This document shows, in pieces, positions 26,616 through 39,211 of a stretch of 64,000 nucleotides of DNA. Positions within the stretch are counted from its first letter, which is position 1; every line of letters starts with the position of its first letter. Made by a program: the position numbers and the translations under genes. Source of the stretch: Rallus limicola (lineage: Eukaryota > Chordata > Aves > Gruiformes > Rallidae); the NCBI GenBank assembly GCA_022605955.1, contig JAKCOZ010000021.1, forward strand, positions 13,070,161 to 13,134,160, in the 5' to 3' direction. The notes beneath the pieces were generated by a model. The model was not told the origin of the DNA. It worked only from the letters and a program-made list of their open reading frames with translations, and did no database searches.

Positions 26616-27173
26616 CCTGATCCCCCGCCTCAGAGCTGCCCCAGCTACGAGGGATAAGCTGGATGTGCCCTGGTGTGAGATGAGCACTCTGCACATCTCC
26701 TGAATTCAAGCTCTCTTTATGCTGTGTAACATTCCCTTTACAACTACAAAGTGAAACACGTGAGGTTCTGGATCTCTCCCTCTGTTTAAAAAGTTACATA
26801 TTACAAGCACTGAGGCCTACATTTTTAATGGATTTTTTTTTAAAGAAAGAGGGTAGCAATCATTTTTAGAATGAAAAAGCAGTGAAAGAGCACTGAAGTA
26901 TGGACTTAGAAAATCTCAGCTTCTTCAGTCAATTAATTGGCAATATTAAGTTCTATAAAATAAGTTTAAAAATACGCAAAACAGGTTTTATCCTTACCCA
27001 CATTAGCACAAGGGGGGGAGGGTGCTGTGTTACTCTCAAAGTGAATCAATATTTTGACAAAGCTGATATTTACACTCGCACATTTCAAACCCTTTGATGC
27101 CCACGTGGGACTTGGCCTCACAAACATGGGTTGCCAAATGCATATTCATTAACCTCACAATTGGCTAATCCAA

Positions 27174-27248
27174 TAAAAGAAAGAAAGAAAGGAAGAGAAA
27201 GAAAGGAAAAAGGTGGGGGACAAAAAAAAGAAAGAAAGAAAAAAAAAA
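27174..27248. repeat. (AAAG)n purine-rich repeat
   Basis: Two imperfect AAAG blocks separated by GGTGGGGGAC, ending in an A run. It may be an expanded A tail or simple slippage; no adjoining element is recognised. Confidence 0.9.
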
Positions 27249-28109
27249 TCAATGCTCTGCTAGCATGCTTATGGAGTCATTTATTGTAAACATGATCCAA
27301 GCAGCTCGTTCCAGACATGCTGCTAAAAGCTTAAAAAACACTGGCACTGCTTACCCCCAAGTCAAATCCTGCACAAAGAAAGGGCCTTCAGCCCAAGCCA
27401 AATGGAAAAAGGGAATTAGGAGGATGTTACTCATTCATTACTGCCACTTTAATCACTTAGAGGTCCAATTAAGTATAAATCATTAGTATTAAGTTACTTT
27501 ATCCAAGACTCTCTATAACACACATGGCTGGATTTGGAGGGCTCTCGGTGGCTGGATGTAGCGTGCGCTGAAAAAGGCAGTCAGATGTTGGTTTCCCCCC
27601 CCTCCCTTTCCCTTTCCCCCTTGCTATGAAATTGATAAATGAAGGCTGCATTCTAGGTGCAGCAGTAATTTCTGTAGTGCAGTCAAGTGCTAGGTCCCTT
27701 GTCTCCTCCGAGCAATGAGGCCACCGTCCCCTTTAATGCCTCAGCCTTCCCCTGGGCTGCCGAAAGGCCGTACCAGAACCAGGCGCAGTTTCATTTCCAT
27801 GCACAAATCCCCAGCGCAGGAGCCCTTTATTCATTAACAGATCCATCCTTTGCTGAGGATGGAGGCTGAGGGAATTAGAAAAGCCAGGAGAAAAAGTGCC
27901 TTTCATCCCTTTCCTGGTCTCTGACCGTTGTTACTGCCCGAATCTCTCCCAAGGAGCCAAGCGGCTTCGGGGGCATGTTAAAGACGTGATGCAACAGCAT
28001 CCTTTAAGATGCCTTCCTCTTCCTTTCCTATTCCCCCCCTTCTTCCCATGGATAAAATTTCCCCAGCGGCCCAGATCACTGTCTGGGAAGCATATTTCCT
28101 TCTAATCGG

Positions 28110-28430
28110 TTTTACAGCTCTTTTAAAGTAATATGTCAGATCATTTTCTCCATATACATAGTTAATGAAAGTAACCCTACAAATTCATTTTAAATAGATG
28201 GAAGTTGTTATAACCCTGATCTGGAATTTATTACATTCATTACAATCTTGCTGAAGTAGGTAATGTAATGGACTATTACTTTTATTATCTTTTTAATCCC
28301 TCAAAATTATTAGGAACTGACTAATATTTGGCATCACCCTGTTAATGTTTAAACAGAAATTGATATCTTCATTCATCTAATAAATGATGGGGTCTTTTTT
28401 CTGCAGAAAAACTAAAGCTGGAGACTCTTT
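28110..28430. promoter_or_regulatory. Candidate conserved enhancer, homeodomain/forkhead-rich
   Basis: AT-rich, free of simple or recognisable interspersed repeats. It is packed with homeodomain cores (TAATGAAA, TCATTAC, GTAATGTAATGG) and an 18-bp imperfect dyad at 28339-28356 that joins an HNF1-type GTTAAT half-site to a forkhead TGTTTAAAC core. The texture is that of vertebrate conserved non-coding elements beside developmental genes. Conservation itself cannot be seen here. Confidence 0.3.
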
Positions 28431-29093
28431 TTTTTAACCTGAACTAGGCCAAAAAGATTTCTAAAGTAAAATCATAAACTGACAATTTAATAATTTTATT
28501 AAATCAGCTCTTTTATCAGGTTATGGGAACATTTTATAGAATTACTTACATGGCTTCTGACAGCCCGAGAGTGGTTTGGGCCCCATTGGTTTCTGTGAGG
28601 GGTGGATTAGGATTTACTTTAAGGGTCAGTCCTTTAATCCAGCTCTTTGCCTCCTGACTTTGCCTCCTGACCAACACAAGCAAAGCATTTCATAAAACCC
28701 TCCCAGTCAAGGTGAACTTTCCTAACCACCCAAGAGCAGCATTTTTCAGGGTTATCCTCAGATGCTTTAAACTGGCCTCCCAAAACTGACACCTTCTTGT
28801 ATACCTTCTTTAACACGGTGTTCAGCCACACCTTTTAGATACCTGACAGGATGTAATCAGTCCCACTTTAGCTCAAGACACATGCTGCCAAAATACAAGC
28901 ACTTCCTTCTCATCTCCCTCGCTTGTCGGTAGCGACGCCTGAAAGTTGACGGAGCAGATTTGGTTGTGGACTGAAGAATCCATGTATTGCATCATCCACT
29001 CTACAGGTTAAAGAGTCTTCTGGGGGTTATTTCAGGGTGGCAGATGTGAATACAAGCACGCGGTAGAAACCGTCCAAGGTCCACGCGTCCTCA

Positions 29094-29114
29094 CACGTGC
29101 CCGCACACGTGTGC
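29094..29114. promoter_or_regulatory. Pair of CACGTG E-boxes
   Basis: CACGTG at 29094-29099 and at 29106-29111. The second lies in the 12-bp perfect palindrome GCACACGTGTGC. The centres are 12 bp apart, about one helical turn. The pair sits in a small CpG-containing island of otherwise AT-rich DNA (28925-29160). Confidence 0.35.
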
Positions 29115-30072
29115 AGTGCTGTGTTTAGGCCCTGCGGCCTGTGCAAGCTGAAAAGCCCCATCCAGAAGGACTGGGGTGCAGCCCGGTGTTATGCACGAGG
29201 TCCCACCAGTCCCTGAACTTTCCACCAGAAGTGATATGGACTGTATTAAAGCCTTCATCTAACAAATCAGTTGACATCTTGCCAAACTCGCATATACACC
29301 GCTGTCCCTGGGAGAAAGCTTCCTGCTGCTGAAGTGGTTATTAGGGTTCAACTGCAGATGCGATGCTAAAGGCATTAGTGCAATGTTAAAAGAGCAGGGT
29401 TTAGCCATTTTCCATGTGTCCCAGTGGACTGGGATCAATGTCACTGATCAGCAGCAGCAACTGTGCCGCCAGCCCTGGCAGGAGTAGAGTTCAGCCCTGT
29501 TTGAATGGCCTTTTTCATTTTCCACACAAAATCCATCTACCTGGACCTCACCTCTGGCTAAAGCCCTGTGCCACCCCAACAGGCACATTGCACACACTTC
29601 CCAAAGACATCTACATGACAAAGCCCCATTTTTGGAAGTTATTTAGATAGAGAACGTAAAAGTGCAAATAAGTTTCTGAAGGGATTTGCAAAATCAACTC
29701 CATTTTATTTTACATTGGTGGCGAGGAAGGTCCTTTTGAACATTACATAAAGCCCCTGCTTGGGCTTCTGCATAGCTTTAGACATTTTTAAAAAGAGGAG
29801 TCAAGTAACTTCTAAAATTGCACTAACAAATCTGGCCCTTTGGCACTTCCAGAAATGTTACCCAGTGTGCAAGCTTTGAAAACATCCAATGCTTTTAATC
29901 TGTACCTCACTTTACAAGTGCTATTAATATTCATTATAGATTAAGGCCAAAATGAAGATAACAAAGAGTTCTTTACAGTTTCTTTTGAGTTAAAATTGGG
30001 TTTTGCAGTGCAGTGTAAATGAAAGACAAGAAAAGTTTCTTTGGACAGTAGCCCTAAAAACCACTTACTGAG

Positions 30073-30217
30073 GTATGTATATATTTATACATATGTGTAT
30101 TAAAACATATACATATGTGTATTAAATACATATGTGTATTAAATACATATGTGTATTAAAATGTATACATATGTGTATTAAAATGTGTATGTATATATTT
30201 ATACATATGAGCATTAA
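30073..30217. repeat. AT-rich minisatellite with CATATGTGTATTAAA units
   Basis: Five copies of CATATGTGTATTAAA start at 30090, 30112, 30129, 30146 and 30168, spaced 22-17-17-22. They are bounded by two identical 23-bp direct repeats (30073-30095 and 30187-30209) that begin GTATGTATATA and end TACATATG. A diverged sixth unit follows at 30204. Confidence 0.95.
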
Positions 30218-31489
30218 AACGACTGTTTTATTAGTATATAGGTGAAAAAATGCAGGGAGTTGGTAGCATGATAAAAGAACTACAAAGCAGACTCACAGCA
30301 TGGTTTATTTTTAATTGAGATGAAAAATGAAAAATCTGAAAATGTAGACGCAACCTTGAAAGCAAAACATTTCCTGCAAATTGAGTGAGGGAAACGTGGA
30401 TTAGATAATACATAGCCACACTAGTAAAGATCCCTGGGACAAAACATGAAGGATAAGTGCCAGCTTTCAGTGAAAGTAATGAGAATCTTAGTAGGAAGAA
30501 CCTGCTTGGGCTGTGGTTATGGGAGCTTTGGAAATCACACAGAAATAACCAACCTGAAAACTTTTACCAGCAATATTCACATTTTCACGTGAACATCACT
30601 GTGAGCCCAGTGTTTTGAGAGTAGAGGGGTTAGAGATGTAGCTGGGCTCTCTCTACTGGTTATGATGGCCTTATGCTGGTTTATACTGGCTAAGGATCTG
30701 TTACGGACATAACCATGTTTTGGCCTTAAATACTCTCTCAAAGATCAATTACCATTTTAACCTTGTGAAACTGAACCTGCCGCAGGTACCTGGACAGAAT
30801 AATCACTGAGCCAGACTGGTGCTGTTAGCCATAACCTGCCCTTAGCTCATGGACCAGACAGCCAGAAAGATACTGTTTCCTGAGACTTGTATACTCCTAA
30901 CCACATTTTCAAAATACGTTTCCTTTTGTCTCCCTAACTATATTGGGTAAAAAAAACCAACAACAAAACCCACAAATAAATAGATTTGGTAGCCAGTTTG
31001 CAGAAAAACAAGTCTTTTAGCTGCACATTATAGCCAATACTTTCCTGGCTTGCATTCATGCTGTCCAGTCTTGATGATCTGCCACTGAGACAGAGTAAAA
31101 GGAGCAGAGGAAAAGAATCCCTTTTTTTGTATTCCAAATACTGCTTTAATAAGACTGAAAGTCTCTCTCTTTCTCTGCTTATAGCCCTGCAGCAAATAAA
31201 TGGAGGTGTCAGCCCAACACCCTTGTAGGTTTAAACTGAATGGAAGTGTCCTTTTGAAAAGCTTGTTCTGTCTGACAGTCCTGAATGTGCTCCTATTGCA
31301 GTTCCTTTGAACACCCATCTTTTCTGTGTTGGTGCTCTGCTGACATGGCTTTTCGTTGAGTTAAAGATTAACAGAATGCTACAGAATGACAGAACTTTGT
31401 GATAACTTAATTGCACGGAACATAGCTGTACCTATGCAAATCGGAGTATAATTGGACACTAAGAAATTACTTTCCTTGTATAAAAATGG

Positions 31490-31765
31490 CAAAGTGGATT
31501 TTGGACACACATGGGGAATAATAATCTATTAGCTTTTATTATACTTGAAAAACATAGTTCATATTTTTTATGATGAGTGTTAGACATGCATTTAATGCCA
31601 TGAAAGTATTTGATTATGTACATTAAATATAAAGTCTGAAAGCTCTAAAGCCTCCTTCGTTTTAAGTGTATTTTAACTGCTGACATTGGAATTAACATAA
31701 CAATGTGGGAGCTCTGCAGTACATTCATAAATTGTGAATCGTAATGGACATGCCTTTCAAAGATC
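31490..31765. promoter_or_regulatory. Candidate conserved enhancer
   Basis: AT-rich, repeat-free block with TAATAATCTATTAG, GCATTTAATGCC, TTGATTATG and GGAATTAACAT motifs. It lies just downstream of a perfect octamer ATGCAAAT at 31434-31441. Confidence 0.22.
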
Positions 31766-34009
31766 CCAGGGTATTTACCAGCCAGAGAGACCAGGAGAAA
31801 CTCTTTTAAATGAGGAAACACTGAAGGAGCTCACTGAAACTCTTTCTTTGTTAAAATTAGGCTTGGTTAAGGGGAAGTATGGGATTACAGCATCATCTAT
31901 ACAAATATTGTAAACCAGACAGAAAAATTACATTATAATCACAAAAAGGGACCATTCCAAGGCAATTGCTGCAACCCAGGGTAAAGGTCTGTGCTAAAGA
32001 GGAAACACAAAAGAAAGGTTAAAAACAGAAGTGATTTTTAATGACCACGGAATGGGTGAAGGCTTTACCTTTAACAATAGCAAGGGATCCTGTTACTTGA
32101 GCTTAAGCCCTGTCTCGTGTCAAAAGAGTGCAATTACAGTGCATCCCATCCTTCTCACCCAGAGCTTTGCTGCAGAGGCTCAACACTTTAGGAATGCTAA
32201 AGCACAACGGAATGGAAATGGTATTGGAACAGAAAGAGCCTCCCGAAATGAACTGTACGCAGCCCGTTGTGTTGGCATGATTGATACTGGAGCATGTAGG
32301 TGTAATGAAACTGATGCTGTCTCTTCTGCACCTGTGATTTATTGAGTACAAATTTAAGATGAGAAAAGGCCCCATACCAGGAGCTGCATCTTCCCCCTCA
32401 AAGAGGGTATGGTCATCCATCACCAGCCATTGCAAAAGGGCCAGTAGTGAGCGGCTCATCAGATGAGCCAATAGTCTCTTTGTTGGGATTCCTAACAAGT
32501 GTTGGATCAGCAAAAGTCTATTTAGGCTGGTGGACCTTTCAGGACCAATTTGTAGTGGGTCACTGATTCCGCTAGTGTATTATCTTCTTTACTACTAGTA
32601 CCAGTTGGGCAAGCAGCAAAGATTAATGATTTTAGCTGCCGACTGTTTGTGGCAATCTACTGCTTCTGGACCAAAGATTAAGATTTTTTTGTGCTTTACT
32701 AGAATGGACACACCTTTTATCCAGGGCCCGATTTTATTTGCTGAGTTCTGTACAAATAATAATAATAAAAAAGAAATAATGGGCACCTCAGCTGCCTTTT
32801 TAATGGCAATAAAAAGGATTTTTGCTGGTGCATAGCACAACAGAAGAGGGTTTTGCAAGGGAATAATAAAACTCAAAGCTGAGAGTAAGTTTCATTCTCA
32901 CTGGGCTAGAGAATATGGCACAGCACAGCTCTTTTCCCCATCCCTCAACACATGGTGCTGGGGAAATGCAAAGATCTCCCTCGTCCTCATTGAAGGAAGA
33001 GGAAGGAGAAGGAGTAAAATGAGGCTCTTGACAGCAAAAGTTCATTTCCCAGGTTGATCTTTCAATATTTTTCATAGCAGAAATCCCCATTATAATGCAC
33101 TTTACCATGGTGAAAAGTAACTCAAGAGCCATGCAAGAGCCTGGACCTGTGCTGGGGCCTGTTGGCTTTTGGGGAGCTCCCAAGATGCCGAGTGACTTTG
33201 GTCACTTCTGGAGCCATTTTCTCTGTAAGGGAATTCAGAACTGATGGTGCTGTGACTTTGTTGTTGTGGCAGAACTACATGGGAGCACTGACCGACAACC
33301 TCCAAGAAAGTGAACAAGGGAGGGGGGAGATTTTGGTTAAATGTGGTAGTAGCTTCTCTCATTAGCCTACTAGATGAGTCTGAGACATGTTCCCAAGCTC
33401 AGCGGGGTGGTGGAGCAGGACACTGGGCACCTCTAGAGAAATGCCAGCAGCTCCTTATCAAAAGATGAGACCTGGTACTACTCAGCTCCTTGGGCCCTGA
33501 ATGGACAAACTGCCACTGAAGGTAATTGTAAGTGAAAATAAGTAATTACAGCCAAGTAATTCTGCTGTTGGAGGGAAGAAAGAAAAAAAACAGGATAAAA
33601 GAACCCCAAACCACAGCACTTCTGAAAACCCTGGTTCAAGTGTTTGTTGTCAGTGTTATTTGACTGTACCACCGTGATGTGCTAGAAATTTCCCAGCTGC
33701 TGAGAAGGTGGTTGCAGCTCCCCCACAGATAAAGTTCAGGTCAGCAGAAAGATGTGAGCAATGAGCAGTGGGAAAATGGTACAGGAACCAGCACAATTCC
33801 CACAAAAAGACTTGGCAGGAATGAATCTTTGCAAAGGGCTTCGACAGCAGATGGGCCCGGACTTGTGGGTGAGCTCAGGGAAGTCCTGCAGCTTTCTGGG
33901 CCCCTGTGAAGTTAAAGGCATTGCATAGCAGCGTTTCCAAAGGAAAGCCCAGGATTTTCCCTCAATTGAAAAACAGGACAAAGCATCCAAGTGCGTGAAA
34001 AATGCGCTC

Positions 34010-34310
34010 GCCGAGGATCTAATTTTTAAAGGGAAGAATTCTATAAACGACCTAATAAAAAAGTGATCTAATTGTTTCCACAACTGCTTCTGAAATTACC
34101 AGGGCCTTTTTTTTTCGCCGCTTGTCATTGTTCATGGAGTCATAAATCACAACCCGGGAGATCACTCAGCTCTTGACAGTTTGCAGCCATACTACCAGGT
34201 CTCGTATTCGGCTGGGCTGGGATCACTGACAAGCTGTTACTTAAGCAGCTGACAAGTTCAAAATAGCACAAACTACAAGGATACCATCGAGTAAAGAGCT
34301 TTTAATTTTA
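34010..34310. promoter_or_regulatory. Candidate enhancer with TALE/HOX-like sites
   Basis: Contains a posterior-HOX/CDX-like TCATAAA (34139), MEIS/TGIF-like TTGACAG (34173-34179) and two direct copies of CTGACAAG (34226-34233 and 34249-34256). The second CTGACAAG copy overlaps an E-box CAGCTG. No repeat family is recognised. Confidence 0.25.
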
Positions 34311-36630
34311 TTTTTTTTTACATGCTTATCTCCTACTCTTGTTGTGAGCACTGTGAGGAGACATGGGTACTCCACTGGAGGGGCTGCAAAATCACATCGT
34401 GAAATCTAACATGAATATGTAATTTCCTCTGTGCCATTCCTTGAAATTTTGGTGTGAATTCATAAGACAGGTAAAGGTCTCTCATTTTTTTGAATAAAAA
34501 GTCTTCCACGTGTTACGTGCAGGATGTTTTCTTACTTCAGTTGCTGAAACAGGCTTTCATCAAAAGTGAAAAGCAGGGGAAGCTGGAACTTCAGGAAAAC
34601 CAAACGTCATCATCATATTGCATCTCACACCTTCATGTTTTCTGGTAGCCTTCCCTCTGGATTTGCCCTTGGTGGCACTGGGGTGCTGGCAGCCTGCACT
34701 GGGAGCGAGGTGCTGCAGCCAGGGCTCCTCTGGTTGGAAGCAGAAGGGAAAGCTGCCCGTCTCGTTCAGCTGCCTGCACAGTGTGGTGGCATATAGCAAA
34801 GCAAACAGTGTTCCTGGCAACAAAGACAGGGCGATGACATCTGTATTTTAAATCCCCGCTAGTCAAACAACGGTAGGTGTTTCTCAGATGTGATCACCTG
34901 GGTGACAAACACCCTTTTCTCTTTTGTTTGCCCCAAAAAACCCCTGAGCTTTCCCATTTTGCAGCTGTATTTCATTCCCTGGCTGGCCCTGCAGATGTGC
35001 TTTCACATTGGTCGGTGAACCTGGGCTGAATGTTAAGGAGACAGCTATGGAAACTGGGGTGCACCTGGCACTGTCAAACCCCTCACTGGAATCTCTCTTC
35101 TTCCCTCATAGGAATGGCAGAAAATGACCTCTTTGCAAATAATCCCATGATTTATACTCATTCCCCTAGGCACTTTCTTGGATTTAATGCCATTGAACAA
35201 AAAACAAATAATAAAAATGTTACTAGATATTAAGCTGAACCCATAACTTCTGGCAGTCCTTTTTTTTGGGAAGGTCATCCTATGTGCTGAAGCTTCTTTC
35301 TTTAAGGAAACTCTCCCATACACAGGGAAAGTAATAAAACCAGTTTCTTCAATGAATCATCGGAGGGTGACCTAACCTTTGCTCACAAGGAACAAGCACC
35401 TGACAGAAAGTTGGGGTCGAGAATCAATTTTCCTGACCCATGCAAGAGATATCAAGAAGGGAACTTAATAACCGAGCATCAGCAAGGGGAGAGCAAGTAC
35501 TGTGGTGAACGTCTCAAGCAGCTGTATTGGAAACAAAATAAGGAATTACCTGTGGCAGGAGTAGAAGCTGTATGGATGACTTTGTAGTGGGAAGAGTGGT
35601 GAAAAAGAAAAGAAGAAAATATAAAAAAGCTCGTAGTAATCTCATAGTACAATGTTTTGGGGTTTGTTTGGGGTCTTTAATCCCCCAAACACTGCCAACC
35701 CTGGAGAACATAGCCTTTTTAGGTGCCAATTATGTGATTTTGGCCTGGTTTTGTGAAGTCTTGGAGCATGAGGTGGGCAGTGTGCTAGGTACAGGTCAAG
35801 CACTGAGCTTGAACTTTTCCCAAACCTTAGCTGGAGAGCAAAGCCAAGGTGACTCCCTACAGCCAGGCAGGGAGAGGATATGCTTATGGGACAGCTACAT
35901 GTGGCAGTGCATTTTCCTGTGCCATCCCAGCTGAAGTACAGGAGATGAAAATGTTACTTGCAGGGAAACCTCTTAAAGTCAAGTTCTCCTGCTTAGTGTA
36001 TGTTCCCTCCCCAACAAAAAATAAATACCCTGAATGCAAAGATCCTTTGCAAACAGGGCAGAACAGCAACAGCTGGAGACTTTGCTTCCTTTTCACTCTC
36101 ACTAAAGCATTATCATGTCCGAGTTCAGACTTGGATAGGGGTTTTCCCTACTGAATTCAAAGGCAAAGTGCACAGCTGGCCCAGGCTCCAGCCTTCTGTG
36201 TACAGAACTGACTCGCCTTAAAGGAAGATCAGATCTCCGCTGATGATGCCCAACAGCTAGAGCAAAACAAAGGGGCATCACATGTGGTGCAGCTGGTCAG
36301 AAACACCACTAGACACCAGGCAGAACCAAGGAGCAGAGCGCTCTGGGAGACTTGGCAGAGCCCTTAGAGTAACATGACACAAAGTGGTGTCTCATCATTA
36401 CACCTAAGCAGAGAATGAGCCCCTGCCTAAGTCCTGAACAAAGACTGGATGCACATAAAAGCATCAGCTCCAAAGAGCTGCTTTGGAACTGCCTTCCTGC
36501 AAAGGGAGGAAATGCTAGAGGACAACTAGCAGTCCTGCACATCCACCTTCATTTAGACATTTATGTGACTGAGCAGTAACCAAGCTCTTCCATGGGATAT
36601 TTTGAGCCAGTTAAGGAGAAACAAAAATAC

Positions 36631-36674
36631 CAAGTGACATGACCAAGGCCACAGAGGTAATTAGTGGCAGAGGA
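36631..36674 (-). repeat. MIR/CORE-SINE-like relic
   Basis: The + strand has AAGTGACATGACCAAGGCC, then ACAGAGGTAATTAGTGGCAG. This resembles the complement of the MIR core (gene-internal segment around 'TGTGACCTTGGGCAAGT'). Only about 45 bp are recognisable. Confidence 0.5.
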
Positions 36675-38330
36675 AACCCCCTGATTTTTCTCCCACACCA
36701 CCCAGTTCCCTTAGTTGCTCAAACTTCTGCAGCATCATGCTTATAGAAACCAACGGGAGTTTCAGTGGTTTAAAGGTCAGGGCCAAGGCACAGCAAAACC
36801 CTGGGGCAAAAAAGTGTTCCTCCTCCTCCCCCTTCCCTCCAGCAGATGTATATTCCAACACTTTGAGGAGAGAAGGTTAGTCTTTCACTGGAGTCCACTG
36901 AATAAAGAGAAGCTTCTGGGAGCACACTGAGTAAACGGGTTATTTTGAAAGGACAAGTTAGCTCTATAATTTGCCTTCACAATGTGTTCTGCACTCTAAT
37001 TACAAATGCAAACACAGTAATTGAGAACAGCATCATAAAACTCTAAAGGAAGCCATAAGTGATATAATACATGGACATGTTTACCATTTGGTGCAGCAGG
37101 ATGCCTCTGTGATGTTTTCCCCATGTTTAAACAGGGTGGAGATTTGCTTTTCTTTCATAAAGTTAATTCCATGACAGCAATTCTTCCCTCAGCTTTCCCT
37201 CTCTCGAGCCTGGGACAATTAAAATAGAGCTTTCAGAAAACATTTCCTCTCATTTCTCAAGTAAGGAAAACCTCTTTTGCTTTCAAAAAGATAAAAAATG
37301 GTTAATTAAAGCTATTCAAAAGGGAAGGAAAAAGGGAAAATCCTAGTGTGTTCTGCACCTACGATGTACCACGCTTGACTGCAACAGCGAATAACTCAGC
37401 AGGGTGTATAGCAGAAAGGCTCTGGGGGCTGCACTGTTGCTCCCCCATCTAAACTATCCTTGGGGAGACATCAGCTCTTCCAGTGGTTCACAGGAGAGGG
37501 ACTCCCCATGCACCCTCCTTCTGGGTGCCCACTGATTGGGTAGTGCAGGCAAGCGGCAGCTCTTGGTACTCTTCACCCCTTTAATCAACTCTGCCATGTG
37601 CTGTGGTGTGGAGAAGAGTTTAAAACTCCCATTTTTCCCAGCAGAACAGTAGTTAGGTTGATGAATCTCAAATTAAGTCAGGCAAGCTGCGTGCAGACTT
37701 GCTGAGAGTTTTCTAGATAGACAGAAAGCAAGAAGATCTACAGCATCCTGCACATGGTGCAGTGCCACATCCCTGCCTTCAGCCACTTGGTCCCTTCTTG
37801 ACATTCTACCCCTCCTCCTCTGTCATCTCTCAGGTCACTGTCCCTCTGTCAAACTGGGGTTCTGCTCCAACAAAGGCTTCCTTCATCTCTAGGCCAGGTC
37901 TATGGGCCTCAAAAGTCATCTCAGACACAGCACAGAGAACAGAATAAAAGTGGAAAAACAACTGTAATATCAACTTTAACCTCCGGTAAGGGCTTTTGGG
38001 ATGCTGGGTGGTAGGGAGGAGTGGCCAGGAGTGATGCTCAGCACTTGGAGTGCTGCAGAAGCAACGGTGGGACCGACCCATTTGCAGAGGAGCCGGGTAG
38101 TGGCACAGATATATAAACCGAGAGACCATTAGGTCTGAGTGTGCACCAACAGGGTCCTACAAGCTCACCTAAATTTAACAGCTGCTAAATAACATGACAA
38201 ATCATGTGATTCAAACCAGAACAGTTCAAACTCCCTTTCGAGATCAATGAAGACGTGTGTCCTATCTGCGGCTCGCTCCGGCTCGCACGCGCGCACACCC
38301 CGTCTCTTTAGATTTGCTGAAAGCTGCTAT

Positions 38331-38366
38331 GGCCTGATTTTCAGAGGTGCTGAGTGCCTGCAACTC
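38331..38366 (+). repeat. Ancient amniote repeat arm
   Basis: GGCCTGATTTTCAGAGGTGC followed by TGAGTGCCTGCAACTC matches one arm of a common old repeat in turtles, crocodiles and birds that normally carries a complementary second arm. That arm is not evident downstream, so this is a partial, decayed copy. The library name is not known to me. Confidence 0.5.
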
Positions 38367-39153
38367 ATCATGACAGGCTATACATCAAATCCATCACCTC
38401 CTGGGAAACTTGATTACCCTAGTGGAAACCCTCATTTCAAGCGTTTAACTGGTTCCTACTGGTTTCAGCCAGACAGCTAGGTTTTGGAATGGATCACTCA
38501 GTTTGGGCTCTACTAATCCTTGGGGAAAAATAAATCCAAGTCCATGAAGACCAGTGTAGGAATCCACTGAAATCTCTAGCAAGGTATCAATTAAAAGTAA
38601 AAAAAAAAACCCTAATAACCTATTTTTAAAACATTGAACCAATAAAAATAACTCACACTTGGCTGCTTAGAGCTGTTCATCAGGTGACTTGCTGCTGAAC
38701 AGATGTCTCCAGCTGGGAATTCTTGGATGAATTTCTCTATCTTCTCCTTTTTTTTTTTTTTTTACAAACCAGTTATTAAAGAAGTACATTAGAGGTTTGA
38801 AACATGTGTTAATTCAAGCCAGAGAACCAAAACAAAACAGAAACCACACATACATTGCCAAGAGAGAGGTTGCTGAGGTGTAATCACAGCTTTAAGGGGT
38901 GAAGCTCTTTATCTGAATGTTTGAAGGATGAAAAACACGGTTATTAAAAAACCTGCAAACACAGAGTTAAAGCTGAACATAAACAGGGCACTCGCACCGA
39001 AAGGATGGCGACTCAGAGGATGCTGCTCAGGAGCCTCTAATCTGTTTTTTCACAGTGCTCAGGAAATGTACAAAGTGGGAGTTAATTCTGTGTATGGAGA
39101 TTCATTCACAGCACTTAAGAGATATTTCCCCCGCTAAATATTCAGTCATGGTG

Positions 39154-39211
39154 GATATTAATATGTATTCATATATAATATATATATTTAAAATATATTA
39201 TGTATATATAA
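39154..39211. repeat. (TA)n-rich low-complexity tract
   Basis: Mixed TATATA, TTTAAA and ATATTA steps, locally self-complementary. Confidence 0.9.

Larger units (their letters stand above)
25655..30072. other. Intergenic DNA, no gene seen
   Basis: Lowest repeat content of the desert and the highest density of CNE-like texture (26390-26615, 27480-27870 and 28110-28560). A small CpG-containing patch at 28925-29160 carries the E-box pair. No gene is supported. Confidence 0.75.
30218..36630. other. Intergenic DNA, no gene seen
   Basis: Contains candidate blocks 31490-31765 and 34010-34310. Overlapping frames at 32031-33365 and 34560-36220 on both strands have no recognised domains and no matching conserved start or stop context. 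Confidence 0.75.
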
